From: Ischnura elegans
Taxonomy: Eukaryota > Arthropoda > Insecta > Odonata > Coenagrionidae
DNA: 64,000 nucleotides
Assembly: GCF_921293095.1 (NCBI RefSeq)
Contig: NC_060246.1
Location: forward strand, 138,136,198 to 138,200,197
Reading direction: 5' to 3'
The position numbers and the translations under genes are program-made. Below are positions 45,511 to 59,578 of the stretch, piece after piece (the first letter of the stretch is position 1; each line of letters begins with the position of its first letter). The notes under the pieces are model-generated. The model did not search any database. It was not told the DNA's origin and was given only the letters and a program-made list of their open reading frames with translations.

Positions 45511-48500
45511 CAAGAATAAGCTAAATAAATTTTACCCCTCAAATACCGAAGAGCTCACCATCCCTGACCTGGTCTGAGACACACATACCTACATAATCGG
45601 GAATTTCATTCGTGACGTGGAATCTTTGGAGGGATTGCCGGGAGTCGTGAGGTCGTGATCATCTTCACCCCCTTCCAGTGCACCCACTTCACAGAGGTAT
45701 GTTTCCCCCGTTCGTGTCCCGAGGCGGGGCATTTCCGAGAACTCGCTCGGCCAAGTCCCTCGAGGTGGGAAGAGGAGGAGGTTCGATCGGTCGCTGAGGT
45801 CACGAGGACGGGCGGGCACGCAGGGAAGGGAATCGAGAGAGAGGAAGGGGAAAATGGGTGTGAGGCAGAGAATTCGATGCATCGAATCTCTCGATACTTT
45901 CGTTCGATTGATCAAATTTAACAAAATTGATTTTCAAAAATAATCACCATCGCTTTAGTTAATTACAAAAAAGGAATGGGAGTATAAAATATATTTATAC
46001 TCTCAGTGTATTACATTAGGAGAGGAGTGAAATAAATATTTGTTCTCTTTGGGCCATAAAAACCACTGTCGCATTACCTAAATCCTTCCAAACAAATGAG
46101 AAACCCTTTCGAAGGGCTAATAATGCCATTGATTACCTCCCTTTATTGTAATAATTTTACGTCTTGAAATTCCTGACCGCATTTCGAATTCAAGTTGCAA
46201 ATTTTGAAGTGGCACACAACAAACCGCATAAGTACTGGGGACATTTTATTTCATCCACCCTTAAGTTACCGCAGAACCTTCAAATTCTAGCCCACAGTTA
46301 TTCGATGAATGAATGACTTTGGACGGGCGCTGCACTGCTTACAATTCCCCTCAAATATTTACCACCACTCTTGCCGATTCACATAGTTTCACTAGCACTT
46401 TTGTCTGTACGTAAGCACACGCGTACAACGGTGGAGATGAGAAAAGAGATTGCAGTGAATTATTTTTAGGAAAAAGAACATAGGAATAAAACGAGTATAT
46501 AGCATTTATTGCTGACCAAATAAAGCCATTTATCCGGGAAATTTTTATTTTATTTCAAAATACGAATGAAAAAATATGTGAGACATCTTAAGGAGGTAAA
46601 TTAGGGAGGAAAACTCGATATCTTTATGATTTTGCAAATAACTGTTAGGTGATCTGGGAGTAGTTCTGATGAATCGATCATTCGATCTTTTTTGTTGTCG
46701 ATTCGACATCTATTGCAAAGGGTAGAGGGGTAGATGACGGCGAGGAGGTTCGAACAAGAGAGAGAGGGGAGGGGGGAAGTGTATACTGTTTTGAAAACCG
46801 GCCTCCCCGGGGGCCATTCGCGGCAACTTCGTAATCTCCCACACGACAAGACGGTCCATGGGGTCGAGTTCCCTGCTCTACAATAGGCCGGTTCCGCTGC
46901 CTCCTCCTTTCTTTCTTTGAGCGGAGGAGGCGTGGGCCGACTTTTGGGAGAGATGGGCCTCAATTTAGGGTAAGCCTTACCTACGCTTACCCACCCGATC
47001 CCCACGCGATTGCGCTAGCGTTACTTTCAATGTTGTTATCTCCGGCTTAGTGGACATATTTAAGCGGACCTAAGCGACGCAACCAATCGGTTGTCGCACC
47101 GAACATTATTATATAAAATAAAATCAGTAATATTTTTTTTCGAAATAACAGTAAAAATTTCTCTAATTTTGACCGCTGCAATGCCTACTTAATCCTTTAT
47201 CTCTGCTAAGATTGCTACTCTCCTCTGCCAGGCACTATTCATGGTTACCTTACCTAAAATCTCTATCTTCTTCCCTCGTTTCTGTTAAGAATAGAGCACA
47301 TTCTCCCTGCCATCCCTCCATGTTATTACTTATCCTAGTGTGACCGGAAATTGAGGAGACCATCTGGTCTCTCATTCTAGAATGAAGCTCTGTATTTCAT
47401 ATTTTCTGTTTTCTCTCCGGATGTTGTATACTAATCATTGAATCATTAGTATATATAATGTTTAGAGACTCCCGAGTATTTCACGACCGTCAAAAACAAT
47501 TTCTTTTGTGAAGTCAAACAAATTATTTTTAGAATTTAATTTTAACATAATTTTTTATATAAAATATATAATATAAAAATGCATATTAACTCAACGTGGT
47601 AATTTATATGGTGACGGCGAGGTTAAGTCCTCGACTAAACAGCAAATCGCAGTTTCGAGTCCTCCTGCAGTGGTACTTTGTCGAGCAGAGATATAGGACA
47701 TTAAACTGATCGCTGAAGATCAAAGCAGATTAAGACCCAGTACTGAATAAGTAGTGCAGATTTAAAGACACAGAAAAAGAGAACCGAGGAAGTGCAAAGA
47801 ATTATACGAGAAGGAAGGACATTGTGGAATAACATACTAAAAAGAAAAAAACACTATGGGCCACATGTTAAGTGACAGACTTTTCGTGGAAAACACAATG
47901 GAGGGAAACATTAGAACACCAATATACTGATCTTAATACTACACATTTTTATAAGAGGTAAAAAATTAAATATAAATGGGATAGTTAGCAGTTACTAGCT
48001 AAAAATATTGCCATGTAAAGGAAACGATTACAATTTGAAAAGGAACAGGTTTCAGAAACTTTTCATGAATCTTGTAGCCGAGATTACTGCATAAAAATCT
48101 GTTTTATGATACCTTCAGGTTTAATCTTTTAACGTACTATATCCGCATGAAACAATAATGAACGATTTTAACTACATATAACTCCCACGTAACACAACAG
48201 AATACTTATAGCGGATGCTCTCGCGTTATTGCAACGTCTTGACCTTGGTGCGTTGGTATAGTAGCATTAAGAAAGTAAGTATTCCTTTTAGAAACAATAT
48301 TATATTGTACATAAATAATATTCGTTATTACAGCAGATTACACGTCATAGGAAATATATACAAGAGCGCGAAAGATGACTGCACAATAACCAAAAGCCGA
48401 GGCCAACGCTGAAACCACTACTTCCGTATTTTTAATGGAAAATGGAAACTGCTAAATAAACTCTATCGGCTGTATTTTATGAAAATCCTCATATTTATTT

Positions 48501-50934
48501 TTTATTGAGTATCTAATTTAATTAAAATTAAATTTCCAGTGGAAAGACCAACATGAAAACAATCAGATACATCACGTAACCTCGGACTTGTGCCTTTTCA
48601 ATATAGGTCTCATGCGCAACAGTCAAGGAGAGTTCTTGAATATATTTGCACATATGATTACGCCAGACGTGATAGCTAGCTATCACACAACAGCAGCGAT
48701 AACTAAATTTATTTAATATTAGGATTAGGTGGGAATATAATCTGAAATGAGGGGGTGGAAGCCAAGGGGTACAAGTGAATTTTTTTAATCTAAACAGTTT
48801 TAGGAACAGAAATTAGTTAAAAAAACAAACGGAACCAACTAGAGATTTAGTAGTGCATTTGATTTTCCATTCGATGTCAGCACAGAACAAAGACTCTCTC
48901 GTATTCCTTGGCCACCGAGTTTTTGTACATTTGTTCTATCAATATTTGTACCGAAATCTGTTTAGAAAAAAATCACTAGTACCCCTAGGCTTCTGACCCC
49001 CTCAAATGTAATCCTAACTCAGTTAGGGTTCATACGAGTACATTATATTCCATCTCTCGTCTCTCCATGAGCCCGAGGCACGGACAGGGTCGACGACTTC
49101 TTTTCGCGAAAAGCGTATTTTGTACTCGAATAAGTTCTCCTCTCGGGCGTGCAGTGAACCTTCTCCCCTCTGGCGACGCCGCACCAAGTGGGCGTGCTAT
49201 CCGGTTCTGCTCCTATACTGCCCTACCACTCCCCCCCCCCCCCCCCCGCCAAAGCTGAAAGCAGAAGGCGTCAAGGAAATAGTTGTCTCACTCGGAGAGA
49301 ATCGAGGAAAAGGCGGCGGGCTGGACCTCTTTTAAGATCTTACCGCTTGGGTTTTACAAAATCCCCGCGGCCGCAAAGCCACGTCAATGTCAAGAGAGAG
49401 GAGAGAAAAAAAAGAAAAGAGGAATGCACCAAATTTGGTAAACGTGAGTCATAGTTGAGAGGCGAGCTTTTGTGCAACATGGGATTTGGAGAAATTTAGA
49501 GATAGGGAAAACGAATAAGGCACAAAACATTTCACGGCGAAGTCGCCAAATGAAATGATAGCGTATTGTTCACCAACACGCCCTATACTCAAGTCAGCAA
49601 GAGGTCTGCATCTTTCTTGCAAAATCAATTTTTTTCATCGCTCAACCGTCCGAAGGGTGAGTGGGCATTCTAAAATCTTCCGAACCGAAAACTGTTGTTT
49701 TTTACGGTTGATTTGGACAAAATGATCTATAAATATTGTCCACAATAAGCTATTACTGCATGATTCAGAATGTATAAAAATCTAAAGTGATGTCATGCCA
49801 ACTGAGCGACGGGAACTAACAATCCTCCACATTTACTAATATCATACTTGCAGTATGCACGTCCATTAAATCTGTGGCCGGTGAAGATTCCATTTAATCA
49901 TAAGGAGATTGGCAAGAGCAAAATATGTGGAATGAAAGAGTATTAATCAGATGAAAAATGATGGCATGTATTACCAAAATTATAAAATACATTATGATTG
50001 GCTGTCACGAACGCGATTCCTTCCATTGCATTGGAACATCCCAACTGCTTCGCCCAAGTCATTTGAGATGAACAACTGCCCGGCACTTATATTAAATAAC
50101 TTAATGTTTGAGCAGAAATGTTGAATTAGACGAAGTCGTCAGTACACCACACTTGGTGAAACTACATATGCGATCGACATCGTCTTAAAACCATTCAAGG
50201 ACGCCGAATTTTTAGTTGAGCGATCGAAAATGTTTACTAAAGATAAACATTCTTCAACAGAAAAAATAAGCATAATACGACTTCTTCAGAACAGATATTG
50301 TGACCTAATTTCCAGGCGTTTCCAGGTTCATTGAAAATAACTGGGCACGTGACCAAAAAGAAAAAAACGATCGACAAATACCTATAATCATTATAATGTC
50401 CATTTTCTATCGCTCATAGTAATTCACTGTGGACAGTAATAAGCAGCTTAAAAAAGAAAAACTAATGGTAGCACGGAACGTAACATACGTACGGTACATT
50501 TTTGTGCTGATGAACAGGATTGGCTATTTCGTCATGACAATGCCGTTCGAAAATGTCTTCAAATCTGCAATGATTGTATTACTAAGCAGTTTATTTATTA
50601 TCGGCTGAAACCTTGATTAACGATAGCAAAATGAGCTTAATTTCTTGCCTCTACGTATCAGCCAGGTAGCATAATGAAGGAGTATTCATTTACCGTTTCA
50701 CCATGGTGTATTAAAATAATGACTCAAGCATTTAGCGCTTCAAACCGCTCTGACTGGAATTGTGTTCCAGTTTTTAACTCATTTGAAAAAAACACGCTAT
50801 GTACCAAGAGAAGCTGAAGATTTAAGCTCGATAAGATTTCGCGTGAACGCCTGCAGCGAAATAACTGACCTCATCCTTTAAACGCTTCCGGTTATTTTAA
50901 CCCGGAGGTCTTGGCGCAGCGAAAACTGGAATTA
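45511..50934. other. Non-coding stretch with GC-rich islands
   Basis: GC-rich patches at 45600-45860, 46740-47060 and 49030-49400 contain overlapping open frames on both strands without recognisable protein. The first ends, on the minus strand, at a consensus donor (TAG/GTATGT at 45588), and could be a 5' untranslated exon. A tRNA-like remnant (GCAGTTTCGAGTCCTCCTGC) is at about 47651. A poly-C run is at about 49231-49247. Confidence 0.35.
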
Positions 50935-51790
50935 CACTTGACATTGTATGGAAATGATTTAGATTGAATCAGAACTTGTACACTTAAACATGAAATAAAA
51001 TCATAGAGTGAATAAGGCTCATAGAAACAATTTGGAAAAAAGTCAACAAGTGTTTTGCGAGTTCATAGACGTAAAAAATGTCTAAAGGTACCAGAGGGAG
51101 AAGTAAGAAGGAATCATCAATGCTAATCTGTCGATTAAGGCAGGCTTACTTACTTATAGGTTTATTAGGAATAGGCTTATTAAATTAGGCATATTACTTA
51201 TCACCCCGGCAAGTCCCACACCCCACCTTAAATTTCTCTCTTTAATAGATATAGGACGCATGTCATTTCATCCTATTTCTTGTCCCCCCTCCTTTTCGTT
51301 CACCTAAGATATAATTAAAGAAATAACCAGAAAATATGAATTCTTCTGGAGTGTAATCTCACGGGATTAAACTTAGGAAGCTGGAAGATGAGCCATCAAG
51401 ATATGTATATCTCTCTGCACAATCAAAAAGATATCAATGATATTTGGTAAGGAATCAGTGTACAGTGGTCTCGAACTAATGAGCACCAAAAAGTAAGAAT
51501 CATTCAGGAATTGGATAGGTTCGAAAGCTTCGTCAAGAGAGAGAAGATGAGCGTCGTAATTGAGATCTTAACACAAATAAAACTGGAATCCCACGTTAAA
51601 TTTATAGAAATGATTGAGATCGGATCTTAACACTGAAACATGGAATAAAATCGGGGAGTAAATATGTTTCATGGATACAGTTTGAAAAAAAGTCAGCAAG
51701 CGTGCCGGAAAATACGTGTGTGTAGAGGCAGAAGAGGGTTTATTGAAAGTTAAAATAGTAAAATGTCAAAGGGGCGGTGCGGAGTGAGTC
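50935..51790. repeat. Diverged direct repeat pair
   Basis: About 50935-51115 and 51583-51775 share, in the same order, AAAACTGGAAT, AGAAATGATT-like, ACATGRAATAAAATC, TCATRGAAACA-like and AAAAAAGTCA motifs. It is either an old segmental duplication or two copies of an unknown repeat, with a spacing near 0.65 kb. Confidence 0.6.
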
Positions 51791-52250
51791 GCCACTAGTG
51801 AAACCTAGAAATTACTGTTCCTATGAAAAAAGATAAGCATAATGTTAGCGAGAGATAACCCAGAGATTTTTCTGTAGATAGTGCAGGGAATAACAAGAAT
51901 ATAAGCGGCTGCCTTCTGGCTACCTCCATAACACACTCATTTTTCCTGCGAATGATCATCCCACGTCAGCATTGACTGACGTGAGCGATCTCAGATCTTT
52001 CTAACCAAAAGAGGCTATAAAAATCCGCCCTCAAATTTTTTCGAGGAAGGGAAACCAGATAATCATCAACGCCAGGTGGAACTTTTGTGTTGACTATGAG
52101 GAAAATAGGGAGTGCGAAAATGGGAAAGGAAGGATTGAAGCAGGACGTGGGCTTAGATTGAGGATAGGAACGAGCGAAATTAAGTGTAAAAGCGCTGTGG
52201 TAAAGTAAGCGATGCGAGAGAGATCTTCCTGACCTCTCCCCTCCCATTCC

Positions 52251-53675
52251 CTTATTTTCTATTTCACGTCCACGCTATGCGAGTCATGACGCTTCCTTGA
52301 TGCAAATGAGGCGTGTGATGCTTATTTATCTCGAATTGTCCACTTCCTAGCGTCTATGTGAGTACTCCGAGAAAATGCATAGAGAGATAAAAACAAAAGG
52401 ATTTTGGCTTCTGCTCGTGCGATTAAGATTGAAACAGAAAATTTTCTAACTCATGTAGTCCACGCCCATCCCCCGATTCGGCATTTCATCTGCCTCTCCA
52501 CTCCCAAATTCAATTTTCCTTTTTATTTAAAGCCTGCTCCCTTTTATTCCATCCACAAATCCTATTCTCTTCCGCTCCTTTCCTGTTCACTAAATATTAT
52601 TCGCTCAAGGAATTCGCACCATCCCCTTCCCCTTGGCACTCGCTTCATCCAAGCCTTTCGTCTTCTCCGAATCTCCTCCGGTAGTTTCCTCGACTCGTCC
52701 ACCAAGTTTAGCTCATACGCATTTCATTTCCCCCACGTCCATTTCGACTTTCTACCGGCAATATTGGCAAGCCAAGAGGTTACAGCAGTGGCGGATCTAA
52801 GGGTCTAAGGGGGCTATAGGCCCCCCCTTGGGTATCCAATTTACTCTAGATAGAATGGTTATTTTTTCTGACCCCCACTTCTGCTGGAATTTAAACCCCT
52901 ACTTAGCCCCTCCTTGTCCCTATCCTGGATCCGCCACTGGGTTACAGTACTAGCCTCAGCTTTCGGTGAGTGTTGAGAGCTACCCAATGGACGTGGGCGC
53001 GAATTTTATCCATGAAGTAAACACCGGTTCCCTCTCGATTGCTTTATTGATGATCGGTTTGAATCGTCAAACCATTTCAAGCACTCGAAGCTGCGCTCGA
53101 ATTTGGAAATGGGGGATCGCGCACATGACTTGCCTTGTGTGGTGCTAGACTCCATTGTGCGAGAGGAATGAAGTGCGAAATGACTTGACCTGTCGGAGTC
53201 TCCGACTCGGGGCACGCAAAGTTGACATAAGACCCACCCAGAGTGAGATGTTTGCAGTCCCAACATCACCACGAATTTCGCCGCACTTACCTTTACCTTT
53301 TCAAATATTATATGCCGACGCGTTAAAAAAATTAAAGCTTTCATCAGCGCCGCTATCATCTTATCTCGTTGCAATATAAATAGACCCTGAACATTCTTAT
53401 CCGCTCACTTCAGCGTGAGAAACGTGCGGATTCCAACATGTTGCATCTAAACTCTCACCTCACTCAAGTTATATACAGATTTGCAATGGTGAAATAGGCA
53501 AAGCGATGACTGAATTTTTTTTTTCTATTTTACGCCCCCGCTACCCGCTGTATGAGTCATAACGTTTCCTGAATGCAAATGAAGTCTCTTTTATTTTCTA
53601 GACATGCCTACTACCCAGTGTCTAAGAGCTCAGAGAAAATTAAATGAGCGTGGAATAAAAACCAAGACGAATAAT
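52251..53675. repeat. Diverged direct repeat pair with octamer motifs
   Basis: Copies at 52251-52405 and 53519-53675 share TTTCTATTTYACG, TATGMGAGTCATRACG-like, ATGCAAATGA and TTATTT/TCTA blocks in the same order. Both keep an exact ATGCAAAT octamer and a GAGTCAT core. Between them lie a MITE and no recognisable gene. Confidence 0.65.
52786..52939. mobile_element. 154-bp hAT-like MITE
   Basis: Begins CAGTGGCGGATC and ends GATCCGCCACTG, perfect 12-bp inverted ends, and is flanked by GGTTACAG at 52778-52785 and 52940-52947, an exact 8-bp target duplication. Those features are characteristic of hAT superfamily MITEs. Non-coding. Confidence 0.9.
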
Positions 53676-53987
53676 AAATCGATGAGAAATTGTTCATCAT
53701 TTTTTGGTTGAGTAGTGAAATTATAATATTTGAAGTTTACTTCCATCAATAATATTTTAAACACCGCACTCTAAGTTACTATCCTTATGATAAGACCTTT
53801 TCTTTCAAATACGGAAACATAATTAAACCATTTTTGTTATCAACAATAACAGAACGTTACTCATAAAAACACGTTTCAAGGAAGTCAAGATAATAAATTA
53901 TAATATGAAGTATGGTGATGATAGCTGAACCATTTTCAAATGCTCTTTATTGATACTTTTACGCAAATTTATTTTGATACCCATTAT

Positions 53988-54066
53988 CGAAAGATAGGGG
54001 GTAATGATAGGGGGAAAGATAGGGGGAAATAGGGCATTATCGAAAGATAGGGGGAAAGGGGGGATA
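53988..54066. repeat. GATAGGGGG simple repeat
   Basis: GATAGGGGG or GATAGGGGGAAA recurs four to five times with two longer ATTATCGAAAGATAGGGGG units. It is G-rich on the plus strand and imperfect. Confidence 0.85.
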
Positions 54067-54989
54067 AGATAAGGCTAATTTTTTTCAAGTTATTTCAAGT
54101 TACCTATAAAAACTATCACTGGGCACAATTTAGACCTACTGCGTAAACATTATGGTATAAGCGTTTAGTAAAAATAAAATAGCTCGGATTGGCAAACGAG
54201 TTCAGAAACTTACAAAACGTCCACGTTAAACTCTACCAGATGAGCTGTCGTCATCAACCACCTTACCATTTCAATTTCTATGCGTACGGATTTATGCCTC
54301 TGTGTCCGTCAAGCCTCGCAACCGGAGGGGCATTGAGGGGTCTTGGTTCGCATGTGAAAACTTCTTTCATTGACGATGTCTCATATTGATTGAACAATAA
54401 CATCGTAAAATTTACAGAGAGATCAGCGGCAAAGCTCCTTGAAATTTAGCGAATGATCATGGGGCGAATCAAAATTGCCACTGTAAATTACCCGGGTGGA
54501 ATCGAAAGTAATTTAATGCATTCCTTTGTTCATACTCCAACCACGTATCACACAGCGAAATGCACGTATGATGTTACGGCTCAGATAAAATATCATCAAT
54601 GTCATATATATGCCCTGAGCTAAAACGAACTGAAATCGGAACTCGACGTAAAACCCCATAAATTTGATAAAGCTTGTTGTCTCACCGAAACGACCAATTC
54701 ATTACATTACTTCCAACGCCGATCAATGCATCCAAAGTTCGTATAAGAGGACTGGCAGAGAGGCTGCTGGATACAAAACGTGGCCAAAAAATACTGACGT
54801 AAATTGGGCGGCTACTTTGAGCATCACGGAAACAGTCGTAAATCAAGTTGACATAATTTGAGACGGAGAATGATGGCCGAGTTTTAACAAGAGGGGACGA
54901 TCATATAAACATGTAGTTTTCCGACCTATTCTTCCATCAAACTCGGTCTTCAGAATTCCCTCTCCGCTCAGCATTTGCTCCTTCGTTCT
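54067..54989. other. Non-coding stretch
   Basis: No gene, RNA or element boundary recognised. Confidence 0.5.
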
Positions 54990-55550
54990 TGCTCTAGAAG
55001 TTTCCCCTCCTCACCTACCGTACCTACCACTTCGTCATTCCTTTTCATCTCTTTCCATTGCACGTTCTTCGTTATTCCCCATATCCACATTTCGAACGCC
55101 TTCAGTCTCTTTTCGTCCTCCTCCATAAGCGTCTATGTTTCCTCACCGTAAAGCACTACACCCCAGATCAGACTATTCACTGGGTCAATAACCGACAAAA
55201 ATAAAAACCTAGTAGATTTCAATAAGTTAGGTTTTATCTTCAGCAACCTAGGTTATTCAATAGCCTATGCAGTTCAGCCAAGAATTTCCATAGGAATCAC
55301 TAAATTCTCCTCAATCATCTATGAAATTTTCTCCACATCCACATTTCGAACACCTCCAGTCTCTTTTCGGTCTCCACCATAAGCGCCCACGTTTCCGCAC
55401 CGCAAAGCGCCACACTCCACATCAGACTATTCACTGGTCTAGATCACAAAACCGAAAAAATCAAAGACCTATCAGGTCTCAATAACCTAGGTTATAACTT
55501 CAGCGACCAAGGTATTTCAATACTCTATGTCGTTCAGCCAAGAATACGAC
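54990..55550 (-). pseudogene. LINE (non-LTR retrotransposon) ORF remnant, partly duplicated
   Basis: Minus-strand translation of 55000-55180 gives, with an in-frame stop, SLIWGVVLYGEET, EEDEKRLKAFEMWIW and WKEMKRNDEVV. This is the familiar C-terminal tail of LINE reverse transcriptase proteins (ALYGxExWTL...RLExFEMW). The segment 55084-55290 is repeated with divergence at 55338-55547 (period about 254 bp). The clade is not determined. Decayed and non-functional. Confidence 0.75.
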
Positions 55551-58500
55551 CACCCGTCAGCTTACGTGAAAGGCCAGAGTCAGCGAGGTGGTTGAACGGT
55601 GAAAATTATGAAGAGATGTGCCCGCAAGAGACGAAACAAGTCGCGTGCTAACAGGTAAAGGACGGCTGCAGGGAAAGCGCGAGCGTGTGTACATGCGTGG
55701 ATGTAACAAGATGAAGAAGTAAAGAAGGCGCTAATTTGGATTTTTCTCGAATGCTTGTCAAGCAGTCTCTTTTTACCGCCCGGTCGCAAAATGACGCGGA
55801 CATGTTGCGAAAAGAGCGTTGCTGGAGACGTACCTAGTGGGGAAAAAAGCGGGAGCGATGGACGATTGCGATCCATCGAGTAGCACAACGCAAGCCTCGG
55901 ACACGCGCACCGGAGCCTTGGACCATCCCTCAACTGTTTTTGTTGAGTTTTCTGCAGACTCAAACATCCTACGGAGGGAGCCATTACAACACAGTGCTCC
56001 AAGGTCGATTTAGAGATGTGAAGGTTCCGCTCATGTGGAGGGAGGAATGAAAGCTCTTTTACATCACTCAATTGCATCTTCGAACAAGAAACTCTTATCT
56101 GAGAGATAGAAGGTGTATTTAATTCTTCCAGCTTACATCATTTCAATGGATGACCAGCGTAATGCCAATGCCACCCACAGAAACCGTGGTTGGAAATCCT
56201 GTGAAGCTTGTGAGAGTATTGGAGTAAAGGGTGGAACAAAAACATTCTGAACTATTAAAAGTAAGACTTCCAAACACCTCACTTAAATAAATACACACTG
56301 AGTATGAGATGCAGATTCCATACGTTCGAATATTTAATTTTCATGGTACTTGCATCGTTGGCCCCACCATTTTGTATGCGTAAGTACGTAAACACGAGGA
56401 TATTAAATCCTAATTACGCTGAAAACACAAGCTAAACAAACGGTTACTAACTCGAATTAATACCCAGTTTGCATCATAGACAATATTCTGCCACACTTAA
56501 TCAAAAACTTTTGATTCAGTTTAAATCATTCATTGATTTGAAACTTATTGACCAAAATTGCAAGATAATTTATTCAAATCCGTTTGTGTAAATAATATAC
56601 TGTATGCAGTTATGCAAATAAGTAAAAGAAACGAATTTCCTAAGAGGTTTTTGGTTTGAGTAAAATAAGAAAAAGTATTGAAACACTAGCACAAAAGAAA
56701 AATATTATTAATTTTGCAATGGCTCAGGAGAGTAGTAAAAATATCAAAATATAACAGCCAGTGAGCTAAATCCATGGCCAATTACAAATATAAATGAAGC
56801 AAAATTACAAAATGACACAGTAACAAGCGAAATCATACACCCTACCGAGGACCCTACTCTCCATAAAAAATTCTGTTTCGTTCCAAACTGATAAAAATGA
56901 AACTTTAACCCATCAAACCTTTATGTATTGTCAATTTTCTAATTTCTTGAAACTCTTACCTCCATTAAGTCTGAGAAAATTGCCTAATTTTCGTTCATTA
57001 AATCAACACTTGTTTGTTTTATTAATAAATGGAATCACATAGGCAATAAGTTATATTTTGCAACCTCAGCACACAAATATTATGAGCTTGATACAAAATA
57101 ATTACCAACTCCACGCGTATTTCCTTTATTTTCCATCATGTATGACATATATGATAATTTCCTGCAATAAGGCACTCAAATAAAAGCTCTTAGCTCAATC
57201 ATTCTGCTCTTAAGGACATAAAATTACTCTTGACCAACCGTATCCCCGTAGCTAATTACGCTTCTTCGGCAGTTCCGCTCTAAAATGACGGCAATGTCAT
57301 TGAAATAACCAAGTACGTCTTTCGAATTTCCTCTCACGACTTCAGCGTGAAAAGCCGCTGAAGCAGTAACACCGTGAGGAGTGACGCGGTAATCGGCAGT
57401 CTGTCAGCATGTTAACGAAAGAGACATAATTAAGCCGTGTTCCCTCTTATTCTCCACGGTTGTTAGCAGCATGGCTTATCCCTCCACATTTTGCAAGGAA
57501 CGATGGTTAACAGAGAGTAAAAGAATTTGCATTGGAGATTGATAATTATTGTAGTGGAGTGAGTATACATGATGAAAAGAAGAAATAACAGATGTCTTTG
57601 AATATCTCAACGGAAGAAAATACACCATTTGCGAATATTTTTCGAAGTTTCCACCCCTTCAGAACTCTGCAACGGAATTGAATATGTCACTGAAAATAAT
57701 CCACCGACGTCATTCAGAAGAATACTAAATCAGATATAAGATAGGCAAGCCACTAACCCAGCTCAAAATTTTCACTATTATCGCATATGTTAGATACAAA
57801 AAATTGCGATGGAATTGTGAGGCTCAAGATAAACGGATATCATCAGATTATCTTGCCATCCAACCTTGGGTTTGATTAATGGATGACGACAATGCCAATA
57901 AGCATTTATAAATTTGAGGTTTCTTTCCATTATTAATATTCTATAATAGGGTTGGAATAAAATCATTTGAAGGAAGACAAGTGTGCATGTGAAGCGGCTC
58001 AAGAAAGGAATGAGATCTAATCCGTCACGACAATTGAGAAGAGAACATCAGCAGGCACGGAAGCCATTGATTTGTGGCTAAAAATAATTGCAAGCTATTA
58101 ATCACGCCGATGCTAAACTGCAATGGCCGCAAACAAACCATAAGGAAATGAGTCACGGGAAGAATTTCGCATAAGCTCCCTTGACGTAATGGCACTTTGG
58201 CCCTGCCTTATTTCCTGCCATGATTAATCGCGAATTGAAAGGAAACACCTCCCATGTAAGAATCGATGACGCGATGCACGTAAGGTGGCCATTAATTCGA
58301 AGCGCCTCCACGAGGAGAGGGAAGAGAAGTTTAGAGGACACCACCTCTCATCCATCGTCGAAATAACATATTAGTTTGCCTCCCTGGTATAAAATTTAAT
58401 TTCAAGCATATTTTCCCCATTCTGACTAGCTATTACGAATTTTGACAATTGGGGCCTCCAAGGGAACTATTAATTTTGTCTTCATCGGGCGGAATTCATC

Positions 58501-59578
58501 GATTTTCAGAAAAATATAGTCATAGCTCAGATTTGTAGGTTTACATAGCTCACCATGTGATTTATTCATTCGAACTTCTACCCATAGAACATTAGATCAT
58601 CTTCGAGTTGAAGGAAAAATATTGCACCTTTGACGCTCAATACAGCAAAACTATATCGACTGACTCACTATAGTCATACTGTATTGCAATGAAGATTGCT
58701 GGTGAACGGACCGAGGGCCATCGCTATCCCCCTCCGAGACCAAAAATGCTCATACCTACAGCATTGCTGGGGGTATTCTTATTACCACCGCCTTCTCCCA
58801 GGAAAATATCGTTTCTTACATTTTGGTCCTCTAAGAAAGATTTGCCTCCCTTCCCTCAAAAATTAACGTAAAAATCTTCCACTGTATCAGGAATAAAAAA
58901 TGATAAGACACATAACCCGCTAGCTCTCTAAACCTGAATTAAAACAGTACTTCGAAGGCACTTTCATGAATAATACAATCAAGTCCTGTGCGCATGTTTA
59001 TTTCCGAAATTACCTCATGCAGGTTTTCGATACAAACTGGTTACACTTCAGAAAAGCCATTCCTAAAATTTACTCACAAAAATCTTGTGCAGGTGATAGA
59101 TTCGTGAGTGAGAAACTCTGAGCACCCCTTATTTGAATGCATTTTTCCAAAACATAATCTATGAGATGATTGAGGAGAAGCATAGGATCTACATTACGAA
59201 AAAAAGTTCAAAGGATGAAATCCCTCGGGACAAATTATTTTTACGACCGCAAGTCATCATCTCCGACATACCACATGCGCACTCAAATGATTTTATAGTC
59301 TTGCAACATTACCTCGCCCGTCGTGCATGCTTTCGTGATTGTACAATGCACATTCCTATCCAGGGCAAGTCGTGAGTCGGACACGCATCAAAATTTTCCC
59401 CTCCTTGTTTCAACTTTTGAGAGGCGGTTTTATACCGCCTGGTAAGAACCAACCGTAGCACGACGCAGCCATAACCTTAACTGAAGAATGGTTGAAAACA
59501 GCAGCAAAGCAAATAAGTTCAGTATGGATCTCAAGTTTTCACGGCGTTTCTCCACATTGTTAACTGCTTCCGAAGTTT
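55551..59578. other. Non-coding stretch with a GC-rich island at its start
   Basis: The island 55590-56000 has open frames on both strands; on the minus strand a short Met frame from 55967 runs to a consensus donor (TAG/GTACGT, exon edge 55834). No similarity to the missing formin N-terminus. The rest is AT-rich and featureless, apart from a GC-richer patch at about 58180-58350. Confidence 0.35.

Noticed and set aside
45589..45924. Coding first exon of the formin
   Set aside because: There is a good donor at its end but a stop codon directly before it and no similarity to formin N-termini; it could only be untranslated.
47605..47690. Possible tRNA gene (GTTTCGAGTCC box B-like)
   Set aside because: The box A region and a closing acceptor stem cannot be formed convincingly. 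It is at best a SINE relic.
52404..52808. 134-codon plus-strand frame
   Set aside because: No recognisable family; it runs into a MITE and lies in a Ser/Pro/Phe-rich, pyrimidine-biased stretch, so chance is likely.
55580..56077. 165-codon minus-strand frame in a GC-rich island
   Set aside because: Cys/His/Leu-rich composition without domain, and competing frames on both strands are equally open.
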